Program-made: the position numbers and the translations under genes | Assembly (NCBI GenBank): GCA_937922785.1 | Contig: CALAJQ010000008.1 | Location: 84,778 to 148,777 of the forward strand | Source of the DNA: an uncultured Acidimicrobiales bacterium | Lineage (GTDB): Bacteria > Actinomycetota > Acidimicrobiia > Acidimicrobiales > SZUA-35 | Length of the DNA: 64,000 bases | Direction of reading: 5' to 3' | Notes under the pieces: model-generated | Told to the model about the DNA's origin: nothing | Seen by the model: only the letters and a program-made list of their open reading frames with translations | Database searches by the model: none | Shown: positions 41,571-48,856 of the stretch, one piece after another | Layout: every line of letters begins with the position of its first letter | Numbering within the stretch: the first letter of the stretch is position 1

Positions 41571-41747
41571 TTAGCGGCCTGACGGCAAAAACTTCTTCAA
41601 CCAACCAGGCTTGGCAGAGCGCTTGTCAGCTGCAGAACATTGGCAACGATCCGCAGGTGGCACGTCTCCTAGGACCTGTTCGACGTGGGCACCACAACCG
41701 GCCCAGGATGGCTTATGGCAATTTGAACAGGTGGTTCTACGGCACAT
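41571..41747 (-). CDS. Tiny Cys-rich protein, 58 residues
   Basis: A complete small gene: MCRRTTCSNCHKPSWAGCG, then HVEQVLGDVPPADRCQCS and a basic end (KRSAKPGWLKKFLPSGR). Six Cys in C-x4-C-x2-C, one single and C-x-C arrangement, with His, suggest a zinc ribbon-like site. I recall a widespread bacterial small-protein family that starts in nearly the same way, including the GCGAHVEQVLGDVP segment, with no known function. It starts 10 bases after the stop of the SRPBCC-like gene on the same strand and so is probably co-transcribed. It is easily missed because of its size. Confidence 0.8.
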   Translation of the reverse strand: MCRRTTCSNCHKPSWAGCGAHVEQVLGDVPPADRCQCSAADKRSAKPGWLKKFLPSGR

Positions 41748-41757
41748 GCAGTAGATG

Positions 41758-42351
41758 TTAGGGCACTCTCCGGTGGATGGCGGATAGCCAGCTGCGTCGG
41801 ATCGCCCCGCTCGGCAGGCGGATCACGGCCCAGTAGGGGGCGAATTTACGAGTGCTCTTAGCGTCAGTTCCGTTCACTAACGTTTCGGTTTCAATCCGGG
41901 TTGTGCCATCGCAAAGGTCGACGGCATCGACCCGAGCCACCGTCTTTGCATAGTCGGGTTCGTCGAAATCGAGGAACCGCGATGCGCTATCGAACGCTAG
42001 GGGAGCGTTCCCCGTGATTGACCAGAACTTGCCGACGGCACCGAACACAACCGAAGCCCGCCCGTTTGTTGGTGCCTCGTCTCGGCGCAACAAGACGAAC
42101 CCTTCGCGAACAAACACCTCAAGAAGTGGTTTGGGTCCAGTGGTGGAAGGCGCCTTTTTGCCCGAGAACTTGGCCGGCAACGCCCTTAGGTTCATTAGGG
42201 GACCGAGCAGTCTGACGTCGTCGGCGGTAACAGCCAGACACTCGGGCCAGACCGATTCAATCGGAGCGTCAACAATTCGGGTGTGTAGCTCGGTAAAAGG
42301 GGCGTTCGGTAGCAACTGGTCGAACGGTGGCAGATCAACGTCGATCTTCAT
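41758..42351 (-). CDS. SRPBCC-like protein
   Basis: A 197-residue soluble protein. ELHTRIVDAPIESVWPECLAVTADDVRLLGPLMNLRALP is the start seen in a small SRPBCC/polyketide-cyclase-like group; the middle LEVFVREGFVLLRRDEAPTNGRASVVFGAVGKFWSI and late FAPYWAVIRLPSGAIRRSWLSAIHR fit the same group, with the long C-terminal helix. No catalytic residues can be assigned; probable ligand-binding role. The Cys-rich small gene follows after 10 bases. The 123 bases upstream (42352-42474) hold no gene. Confidence 0.7.
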   Translation of the reverse strand: MKIDVDLPPFDQLLPNAPFTELHTRIVDAPIESVWPECLAVTADDVRLLGPLMNLRALPAKFSGKKAPSTTGPKPLLEVFVREGFVLLRRDEAPTNGRASVVFGAVGKFWSITGNAPLAFDSASRFLDFDEPDYAKTVARVDAVDLCDGTTRIETETLVNGTDAKSTRKFAPYWAVIRLPSGAIRRSWLSAIHRRVP

Positions 42352-42474
42352 GGTTCAATCTTGGCCGGTCCACGGAAGCCCAGCCCAACCAAGCGACAGG
42401 TGTCACTCGCAAACACTGTCACTCAGTTAGTTGCGCGGCCTCCGTGGCCGGGGAACGGCAAACACTGCACTCAC

Positions 42475-44916
42475 TTAATGGCGGCGGCGTCGGTGTTCGT
42501 TTACTTTGCGACTTAGGCGGCGACTTGCGTTCATTGCCTTGACCATGTTGTCAACCGTGGCCCATGACAACTTCCCGCCTGACAGAACCGCCAACGATCG
42601 CAGCGGTGCTTCCGCTGTCATCCGTTCGAACATCAGCTTGAACGAATCGTCGGTGTGTTCATCTAGACCGAATTGCTGCATCGCCGCCTTGTTCACTGCG
42701 GCTGCGAAACGCCGCCCGATGGCAGTAACCGAGACCTCTTCAACTGTTGAGTTTCGATTGAAAGGCTCGACGGGGGTGGCCTCGGGAATCGGGTATCCGA
42801 GGCGTGCTTCGAACCCAGTGTCATCTTGTAACGTCACGACGCTTGGGGCAGCGGGGGTCACCCCCGACCCTGGTTGGAAGCTGGAAACCAAGTTGAACTG
42901 CGCAGTCGTGCGGATGTCTCGTGAAGAAGATCCGGCCCGCAACTCGACGAGCCCAGGTTCGATTTGCCAGGCGGCAGATTTGACGTCGTAGAAGGCAAAG
43001 GATCGCTGGTCAAGCGGTATCTCGATCGATTCCGACTGACCCGGCTCGAGGTAGATTTTCTGGAAACCGACAAGCTCTTGGGCGGCCCGGTCCACGGTTG
43101 CATCCTGTCGCGTTGCGTAGAGTTGAACGGTCTCGGTCCCCGCCCGGTTGCCAGTGTTGGTGATAGCGATTCGAGCGGTCAGTGCGATGCCTTGATCGGC
43201 ATTGGATTGGCCGTCAACTTCTAGGGGGCCATAGTCAAACGTTGTGTAGCTGAGGCCGTGGCCGAATGGGAACAGCACCTCAAGGCCAACCCGATCGAAC
43301 CAGCGGTAGCCGACGTGAATGCCTTCTCGATATTGAACCTGGCGGCCAACGCCAGGGAACCAAGGATCCGAGCCGTGATCGGTTTGGCGGATCGGGAACG
43401 TCTCAGCCAGGCTGCCGCTGGGGTTCGCTTCACCGAACAGAATTCGGGCTGCGCCCATGCCCCCACCTTGGCCGCCGAGGTAGGCCTCAAGAATTGCCCG
43501 GGGTCGATCCACGTATGGAATCTGAACCGGCGACCCGTTGCACAACACAACCACTGTGTTCGGGTTGGCCTCACAAACCGCTTCAACCAAGCGGTTGTGT
43601 TGGTCAGGCATGCGCATGTGGTCCCGGTCAAAACCTTCGGATTCAAACGACGGCGGGAGTCCCACCACAACAACGGCGAGGTCTGCCGAGCGGGCAACCA
43701 GACGAGCTTCGTCGATCAGGTCAGGGCGTGGGTTGTCGCCATCGTTTTCATAACCCGCCGCATAGCTGACAGTTGATGGGCCGCCGTTCAGTTCGGTAAT
43801 GGAGCCGAGCAAAGTGTCTAGCTGAGTTGGGTTGACGCGAGAGCTGCCCGACCCTTGGTAGCGGGGTTTGTCGGCGAAGGCGCCGATCAGTGCGATCGAG
43901 CTTCCGGGTGCCAACGGCAATATGCCGTCATTGGTAAGCAGCACGCACGAGTCAGCGGCAGCCCGGCGTGCCAGTTCATGGTGGTCATCGAAGTTGACGG
44001 TGGGTGCCGGCTTGGTCACGGCGCCGCTGCCTCGAACGATCAGCGCCAGGACGCGCTCTACAGCCGCATCGAGCTCGTCCTCGGTAAGACTGCCGTTAGC
44101 GACGGCTTCGAGAATCTCGCCGTCGTTGATGCCCCGACTTCCCGGCATCTCAAGATCGAGCCCGGCAGCAATGCCGGCGGGCCGGTCGCTGGCTGCACCC
44201 CAGTCAGTCATTACCAAACCTTCGAAGCCCCACTCATCCCGCAGGATTTCGGTGAGTAGCCGGTGGTGCTCGGAGCAGTAGGTGCCGTTCAACTTGTTGT
44301 AGGCGCACATAAGAGTCCACGGCTTGGCTTGCTTGACGGCCCGTTCGAAGCCCGCAAGGTAGATCTCTCTCAGTGCTCGTTCGTCGACCACTGCATCAAC
44401 CGACATGCGCAACGCTTCTTGGTTGTTCACAGCGAAGTGCTTCAAGCTGGTTCCGACGCCGACCGATTGGATGCCATCAATTAGGGCGACTGCTAGCTCG
44501 CCGCTAAGAAGCGGATCTTCCGAGAGGTATTCGAAGTTGCGACCACAGAGCGGGTGCCGCTTGATGTTTGCGCCCGGTCCAAGAACCACGGCTACATCGG
44601 CGGCTAGCGCTTCTGCCCCAATGGCGGCCCCAACTTCGGCTAGCAGTGCTCGATCCCAAGAGGCAGCGAGACCGACCGCAGGCGGGAAACAAGTGGCCGG
44701 GTGGCTGACAATGCCCTCGCCACCATCGGCTTGTTTGCGCAGGCCATGAGGTCCGTCGGCCACCATGATGCGGCCCAACCCAAGCTCTTCAACTGGCTCC
44801 AGCTGCCAGAGATTCCGACCCGAACAGAGGCGGGCCTTGGTCTCAAGGTCGAGTGACTTGTGGGCATCTGGCGACAGAGCCTGGGTGTTGTCAGAGTTGT
44901 TTGAGGCTGTCGACAT
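42475..44916 (-). CDS. Glycoside hydrolase family 3 beta-glucosidase-like enzyme
   Basis: An 813-residue GH3 enzyme with no signal peptide, so probably cytoplasmic. The N-terminal barrel has VVLGPGANIKRHPLCGRNFEYLSEDPLLSG, SLKHFAVNNQE and the nucleophile Asp in GLVMTDWGAASDRPAGIAAGLDLEMPG. The alpha/beta sandwich domain (DSCVLLTNDGILPLAPGSSIALIG, with a glycosidase acid region DNPRPDLIDEARLVARSADLAVVVVGLPPSFESEGFDRDHMRMPD) follows, then the fibronectin-like C-terminus (LSYTTFDYGPLEV, GTETVQLYATRQD, VGFQKIYLEPGQS). The last 120 residues are a helical extension. It would hydrolyse beta-glucosides from imported oligosaccharides. No sugar transporter is adjacent. Confidence 0.93.
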   Translation of the reverse strand: MSTASNNSDNTQALSPDAHKSLDLETKARLCSGRNLWQLEPVEELGLGRIMVADGPHGLRKQADGGEGIVSHPATCFPPAVGLAASWDRALLAEVGAAIGAEALAADVAVVLGPGANIKRHPLCGRNFEYLSEDPLLSGELAVALIDGIQSVGVGTSLKHFAVNNQEALRMSVDAVVDERALREIYLAGFERAVKQAKPWTLMCAYNKLNGTYCSEHHRLLTEILRDEWGFEGLVMTDWGAASDRPAGIAAGLDLEMPGSRGINDGEILEAVANGSLTEDELDAAVERVLALIVRGSGAVTKPAPTVNFDDHHELARRAAADSCVLLTNDGILPLAPGSSIALIGAFADKPRYQGSGSSRVNPTQLDTLLGSITELNGGPSTVSYAAGYENDGDNPRPDLIDEARLVARSADLAVVVVGLPPSFESEGFDRDHMRMPDQHNRLVEAVCEANPNTVVVLCNGSPVQIPYVDRPRAILEAYLGGQGGGMGAARILFGEANPSGSLAETFPIRQTDHGSDPWFPGVGRQVQYREGIHVGYRWFDRVGLEVLFPFGHGLSYTTFDYGPLEVDGQSNADQGIALTARIAITNTGNRAGTETVQLYATRQDATVDRAAQELVGFQKIYLEPGQSESIEIPLDQRSFAFYDVKSAAWQIEPGLVELRAGSSSRDIRTTAQFNLVSSFQPGSGVTPAAPSVVTLQDDTGFEARLGYPIPEATPVEPFNRNSTVEEVSVTAIGRRFAAAVNKAAMQQFGLDEHTDDSFKLMFERMTAEAPLRSLAVLSGGKLSWATVDNMVKAMNASRRLSRKVNEHRRRRH

Positions 44917-44963
44917 GAGTTCCCGTCTGCGTGCGATTTAGCTGTTTTGGAGAACCTACACAG

Positions 44964-44981
44964 TTTTGAGACTTGACCCCC
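44964..44981 (-). repeat. Solo GGGTCAAGTCTCAAA motif
   Basis: On the minus strand GGGGGTCAAGTCTCAAAA, sharing at least 15 bases with the start of repeat family C (48041, 52725) and with 51852. It lies in the divergent gap between the GH3 and lyase genes, just upstream of the latter's ribosome-binding site. Confidence 0.75.
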
Positions 44982-45008
44982 TAATAGGATCGGGAGGTGA
45001 AAGCTAAT

Positions 45009-45860
45009 TTGACCGAATTGGGCCGCGTGAGGTCGTTGCTGTTTGCGCCGGCTGTAAGGCCTGACTTCATCGCGAAGCTGCCGTCGCGCGGAGCCGATGC
45101 TGTTGTAATTGACTGTGAAGATGCGACGCCGCCCAATGCCAAGAAAGAAGCTCGGACCCATACTCGAGAACTGACGCCCGGGTTGGCCAAGAAGTGCGCT
45201 GTCACGGTTCGAGTGAACGACCCTTCCACTAGCTGGTTCGTTGACGACGTCCATCAGGCGCTTACGCCAGAGTTGACTGCGGTTGTTGTGCCCAAGATCG
45301 AGTCGGTCGAAGGTATGAACTTTGTGGCTGCCGAGCTTGACCGTGCCGGCTTGGGTCACATTGGAGTGATCGCAGGAATCGAAACGGCGCTGGGTGTGGC
45401 ATCTGCCAGGGCAACCTTGGGCCACACTCGGGTTGTAGGCGCGTACTTTGGCGCTGAGGACTTTGTGGCCGACATGGGCGGAGTGCGAACCGCCGGCAAC
45501 ATCGAAGTTCTCTACGCCCGATCCGAGGTAGTGCTTGCTGCCCGGCTTGGCGGCGTGCCCGCGCTGGATCAGGTCGTCACCGACTTTCGAGACGACAGCC
45601 GATTCCAGGCCGAGGCCGATGACGCCCGGGCAATGGGTTATGCCGGCAAGCTCTGCATCCATCCGGGTCAAGTCACTTTGGCCAACGCGGCCTTCGCCCC
45701 AACGGTTGAACAAGTTAACCAGGCCCGTCGGTTTATCGAGGCCCACGCAGCGGCAGCCAAGAAAGGCCTTGCTGCAATTGAGGTTGACGGCCAAATGGTT
45801 GACGCCCCGGTTGTGGCCCAAGCGCTGCGCGTATTGACCTTGGCCGGCGAAACCGACTGA
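45009..45860 (+). CDS. HpcH/HpaI-family (CitE-like) lyase
   Basis: A 283-residue CitE-like (beta/alpha)8 protein: RVRSLLFAPAVRPDFIAKLPSRGADAVVIDCEDATPPNAK with the conserved Asp-Cys-Glu-Asp, VRVNDPSTSWF with the CoA/substrate Arg, VPKIESVEGM, GVIAGIETALGV, GAYFGAEDFVADMGG with the metal-binding Glu-Asp, and MGYAGKLCIHPGQV. CitE-like proteins cleave malyl-, citramalyl- or related CoA esters. The start is taken as TTG at 45009, 8 bases after a perfect GGAGGTGA; an upstream in-frame GTG at 44997 overlaps that ribosome-binding site and cannot use it. Confidence 0.9.
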   Translation: MTELGRVRSLLFAPAVRPDFIAKLPSRGADAVVIDCEDATPPNAKKEARTHTRELTPGLAKKCAVTVRVNDPSTSWFVDDVHQALTPELTAVVVPKIESVEGMNFVAAELDRAGLGHIGVIAGIETALGVASARATLGHTRVVGAYFGAEDFVADMGGVRTAGNIEVLYARSEVVLAARLGGVPALDQVVTDFRDDSRFQAEADDARAMGYAGKLCIHPGQVTLANAAFAPTVEQVNQARRFIEAHAAAAKKGLAAIEVDGQMVDAPVVAQALRVLTLAGETD

Positions 45861-45891
45861 CAATTCCCCATCTGCCTGACAAATTCCCAAT

Positions 45892-45938
45892 CTGTCTGGG
45901 CGTAACGCTCGGTGGATGAGCGCTGCGCCCAGACAGAA
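45892..45938. repeat. Palindromic repeat family A, copy 1
   Basis: A 47-base hairpin element: 12-bp arms TCTGTCTGGGCG and CGCCCAGACAGA, a three-base internal loop, and inner arms CGCTC/GAGCG around GGTGGAT. It lies behind the lyase gene and could act as a terminator. A second copy of identical length lies behind the GNAT gene. Confidence 0.9.
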
Positions 45939-46017
45939 CCAAGTTTTACTCGCCCAGCTAACTTGGAAGCGCTGACCAGTGCACAGGGTTAATGGTGCAC
46001 AGGGCAATAATGGCTTC

Positions 46018-46572
46018 GTGACTGATATAGCTGACCTGACCGACCTGGTGATCCGGCCTGAAGTGCCCGGCGATCATGCTGCTATTCATGAACTTGTAGC
46101 GGCCGCATTCGGGAGTGAGGTCGAAGCGGAATTAGTCCAGCGGATCCGCGAGTCGGCCGGTTACCGAGCCGACCTCGCCCTAGTTGCCGAAATTGACCGA
46201 AGCGTTGTCGGACACGTGATGGTCAGCACGGCAACGCTGGCTCACGAGGCGGGGGAGCGAGATGTTGCGATGCTTTCACCTCTGGCAGTTGCGCCTTCGA
46301 CGCAGAAGCTGGGCGTCGGGGCTGCATTGGTGGCTGCGGTGGCCGAGATTGCTAACGACGCTGGCGAGCCGTTCATTGTTCTGGAAGGTTCGCCGGTCTA
46401 CTACGGGCGACTCGGGTTCGAACCAGCGGCAAAGTATGGGATCTCGATGCCGATACCTAGTTGGGCGCCGCCCGAAGCAGCGCAGTTGTTGGCACTCGAC
46501 AGCTTTGACCGGGACGATCCGACTGCTCGTGGCGCCGTGATCTATCCGTCGCCTTTCGACGGACTCGATTAG
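46018..46572 (+). CDS. GNAT-family N-acetyltransferase (YhbS-like)
   Basis: A 184-residue acetyltransferase: LVIRPEVPGDHAAIHELVAAAFGSEVEAELVQRIRES is the YhbS-like start, MLSPLAVAPSTQKLGVGAALVAAVAEIA is the acetyl-CoA pyrophosphate loop (Q-x-x-G-x-G/A), and FIVLEGSPVYYGRLGFEPAAKYGI is motif B. GTG at 46018 begins VTDIADLTDL; an earlier in-frame GTG at 45979 lies in a duplicated GTGCACAGGG stretch and is less likely. The gene is bracketed by the two copies of repeat family A. Acetyl acceptor unknown. Confidence 0.88.
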   Translation: MTDIADLTDLVIRPEVPGDHAAIHELVAAAFGSEVEAELVQRIRESAGYRADLALVAEIDRSVVGHVMVSTATLAHEAGERDVAMLSPLAVAPSTQKLGVGAALVAAVAEIANDAGEPFIVLEGSPVYYGRLGFEPAAKYGISMPIPSWAPPEAAQLLALDSFDRDDPTARGAVIYPSPFDGLD

Positions 46573-46583
46573 CAACAGCCGCA

Positions 46584-46630
46584 TCTGTCTGGGCGTAAGG
46601 CTCGGCGGGTGAGCGCTGCGCCCAGACAGA
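46584..46630. repeat. Palindromic repeat family A, copy 2
   Basis: Same 47-base design as copy 1, with identical 12-bp outer arms and a few changes in the inner stem and loop (GGCTC-GGCGGGT-GAGCG). It begins 11 bases after the GNAT stop codon, in the position of a terminator. Confidence 0.9.
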
Positions 46631-46723
46631 ACCGAGGATCAAGGGCGAGACCGTCAATTAGCGATAGAGCCGGCAACTAGAAAAGCCAAACTTGGTGAAG
46701 CTGGGGTACTAGCGTCGGTCGGC

Positions 46724-47335
46724 ATGGATTATCCCACTCGAGTTCTGGCGCTTGACCGTGAGCGTTGGGTGATGATTGCCAACATCACGGTGAAGATTGC
46801 GTTGGTTGCGGTCTTCCTGATCGCCGTGATTGTTCAGCCGCCCGGAGCTCAAGGCAAAGGCATGGAGTATCGCGCCCCGATCTTCATCGGCTCGGCTGTG
46901 TTTGTTCCACTGATAGCCATCTGGCGCAAGTGGGTGCCGTTTCCCCACACTGCTGATGCGCTTCTGGCTACACCTTTCCTCTTGGACACCGTGGCCAACA
47001 CCGCTGGGTTTTACGAACGGTTCAACGCAACCGACGACGTCTTGCACATCCTCAACTGGGTGTTCCTCGGCTCGGCGTTTGCAGCGTTTCGATACCGCAA
47101 CGTGCACACCCGCAAAGAGGCCGTTCTCATTGGATACGGCGTGGGAGGGCTTGCCATCATCTGGTGGGAGATCTTCGAATGGTTGGTCTCTACGGAGGGC
47201 CCGCTTGGGGGAGAGAACGGGCTGGCGCTTACCTACACCGACACAGTCGGAGACTTGTTGTTGTCTTCAACCGGTGGCCTAATCGGTTCGGTCATCAGCA
47301 TCTACCTTCTGGGTCCGACCAACCCCGACGCCTAA
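46724..47335 (+). CDS. DUF2238 (YjdF-like) membrane protein
   Basis: A 203-residue protein with five to six predicted helices. The family's conserved middle is clear: PFLLDTVANTAGFYERFNATDDVLHILNWVFLGSAFAAF, then AIIWWEIFEWLVS and the late TYTDTVGDLLLSSTGGLIGSVISIYLLG. The conserved His-Ile-Leu-Asn and Trp-Trp-Glu-Ile-x-Glu motifs sit in the membrane and could bind a metal or cofactor. Function unknown. It appears monocistronic; the next membrane protein begins 94 bases downstream. Confidence 0.8.
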   Translation: MDYPTRVLALDRERWVMIANITVKIALVAVFLIAVIVQPPGAQGKGMEYRAPIFIGSAVFVPLIAIWRKWVPFPHTADALLATPFLLDTVANTAGFYERFNATDDVLHILNWVFLGSAFAAFRYRNVHTRKEAVLIGYGVGGLAIIWWEIFEWLVSTEGPLGGENGLALTYTDTVGDLLLSSTGGLIGSVISIYLLGPTNPDA

Positions 47336-47429
47336 AGCCAGCGCTGCGGCGCTTAACGCGCCAAAGCGGCCTCCTAAAAGGTTGGCTTGTTTTGCTTGAT
47401 TAGGCCTGGTCTCCACCGACTGGATCTGC

Positions 47430-48131
47430 ATGGTCAGACCTCCTCTACCAGCAACTACTGCTGGTCTCTTGTTGGCTTTGGGTTGCGCCCTCGCCGCCGG
47501 AATCAGTGTCTACCGTTTTGCTGGAAGTGGAGTTGGTTCGAAGCGAGCAATGAAGTCGATTGCGGCAGGCGGGTTGACGTTCCAAGTGATCCACGTGCTC
47601 GAGCACCTCTTGCAGTTGTCGGTCTGGATGTTCCAACCCGGTAGCAAGCCGTGGCTGTCATCCTGGGCGTCGGGCACCGCAGGCGGCCTCCAATACATCT
47701 GCTCTTTGGTGCCGGCCGACGGCACTCCAACTTCACTTGGGGTCGAGATGTTGCACCTCACCGGCAACGTGATTTTCTTGGGAGCTCTGACCGCCTGGCA
47801 GATTGCAATGCGCGCTGACGGTCGAGAGATCTGGAGTCTGAACATGTCGGAGCGAGTGCAGATCTTTCATGTGGCCGAGCACGTGTTGTTGGTAGGAACC
47901 TTGGTTGTCTCTGGCGAAGCGCTTGGACTCTCAACTGCGTTCGGAGCAGCAAGCGGAACAACTCTGGTTGCTCTCCGTGTCTGGTTTCACTTCGTCATTA
48001 ACGCCGTAGCAACCGCCTTTGCCCTAACCGCCGCAGCCGAGGGTCAAGTCTCAAAAGTGTTTAGGTTCGCCCCAAAACGGCTCACCCAAAACGGCTTTCT
48101 GTCAGAGGTTTATCGGGCTATAGCCCGATAA
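47430..48131 (+). CDS. Multi-pass membrane protein whose 3' end lies in a repeat
   Basis: A 233-residue protein with five to six predicted helices and several membrane-embedded His (FQVIHVLEHLLQ, VEMLHLTGNVIFLG, QIFHVAEHVLLVG, VWFHFVINAVATAFAL), suggesting haem or metal binding; family not recognised. The last 35 residues (AAAEGQVSKVFRFAPKRL onward) are encoded by repeat family C and are probably not ancestral. The stop codon falls inside a perfect 48-bp palindrome. The start could be ATG at 47430; there is no clear ribosome-binding site. Confidence 0.65.
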   Translation: MVRPPLPATTAGLLLALGCALAAGISVYRFAGSGVGSKRAMKSIAAGGLTFQVIHVLEHLLQLSVWMFQPGSKPWLSSWASGTAGGLQYICSLVPADGTPTSLGVEMLHLTGNVIFLGALTAWQIAMRADGREIWSLNMSERVQIFHVAEHVLLVGTLVVSGEALGLSTAFGAASGTTLVALRVWFHFVINAVATAFALTAAAEGQVSKVFRFAPKRLTQNGFLSEVYRAIAR

Positions 48132-48156
48132 ACCTCTGACAGAAGCGTGTTGGCTA
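48023..48156. repeat. Repeat family C, copy 1, with a perfect 48-bp palindrome
   Basis: From CCTAACCGCCGC to GCGTGTTGGCTAG this matches 52707-52790. Extra here are a small tandem duplication (CACCCAAAACGGCT) and the centre of a palindrome with 24-bp perfect arms and no spacer (48097-48144). The palindrome includes the TAA stop of the membrane-protein gene and lies between convergent genes, so it would form a very stable terminator-like hairpin, although no U-tract follows. Confidence 0.9.
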
Positions 48157-48191
48157 GGTCGACAGAGTTAGCGAAATAGCCCTAAAGCTGA

Positions 48192-48755
48192 TTAGTTGGC
48201 CGAGCTGATGTCCACTGACACTGGGTTGGTGAGCAGATCGAACACGGCGCTTCGCTTGGCTGATGCTGTGATCAGTGCGTCAAGGTCAGACTGTGGGGCG
48301 TTGCCCTTTACGTCAACCACCACGTCCACCTGGCTGAACCCGTTGCGAACATCGGGGTCGATGCCCAAGATTCCCTGAACGTCCATCTTGCCCTTAACGG
48401 TTGCGGTGATGTCGGTCAGTTCGATCTCACGGTTGGCCGCAGTAGTGGCGACGCCAGCCATGATGCAGCTAGTGAGTGCGTGAAGCACGTACTCGTGTGG
48501 GGTCGGGCCGTGACCATGACCAAGTGTCGGGTGGTCAGTCTTGGCGGTGTATGCCTCGGCATGAACCTGGTCAGCACCAGCGCCGAACCATTCGTAAATT
48601 GTTGACTCCGAAGCAGTGCCTTCGATCCAGCTGGTCTTTGCGCTGAACTCGAACTTTGCAAGCTCGGGGTTCTCGGTGAGCTTGGCGACAGTCCCACGTA
48701 GCTTTGCTACTGGTACTCCGTTGAACTCATCTGTGGGGGCTGCTGTTGTTGTCAT
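48192..48755 (-). CDS. OsmC-family protein, copy 1
   Basis: A 187-residue OsmC-fold protein: FEFSAKTSWIEGTASESTIYEWF, the family core GPTPHEYVLHALTSCIMAGVATTAANREIELTDI with the catalytic Cys in LTSC, and VDVVVDVKGNAPQSDLDALITASAKRSAVFDLLTNPV. The usual second Cys is absent, so it belongs to the single-Cys group and may not be a standard peroxidase. It is the last gene of a three-gene operon in which a flavoprotein monooxygenase is placed between two OsmC paralogues. A GTTT tandem run lies in its leader. Confidence 0.88.
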   Translation of the reverse strand: MTTTAAPTDEFNGVPVAKLRGTVAKLTENPELAKFEFSAKTSWIEGTASESTIYEWFGAGADQVHAEAYTAKTDHPTLGHGHGPTPHEYVLHALTSCIMAGVATTAANREIELTDITATVKGKMDVQGILGIDPDVRNGFSQVDVVVDVKGNAPQSDLDALITASAKRSAVFDLLTNPVSVDISSAN

Positions 48756-48856
48756 TTCGTTTCTCCTTGATTTGTTTGTTTGTTTGTTTGTGTCGACTAA
48801 GCCGACGGTTTGATCTTGATTGCTTGCAGTTGAAGGTGAGCCAGGCCTGTCCCCGT

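Noticed and set aside
41571..41747. The tiny Cys-rich gene as a selenoprotein
   Set aside because: All the expected Cys are encoded by TGC or TGT and the frame ends normally in TAA.
44640..46007. A 455-codon minus-strand frame across the lyase gene
   Set aside because: It is antisense to the well-supported CitE-like gene and part of the GH3 gene; its composition (rich in Arg, Ser, Gly, Cys) is that of a shadow frame.
48760..48790. GTTT tetranucleotide run as a phase-variation switch
   Set aside because: It is short, lies in the leader between operon genes rather than in a coding start or a promoter spacer, and nothing shows that length changes would matter.
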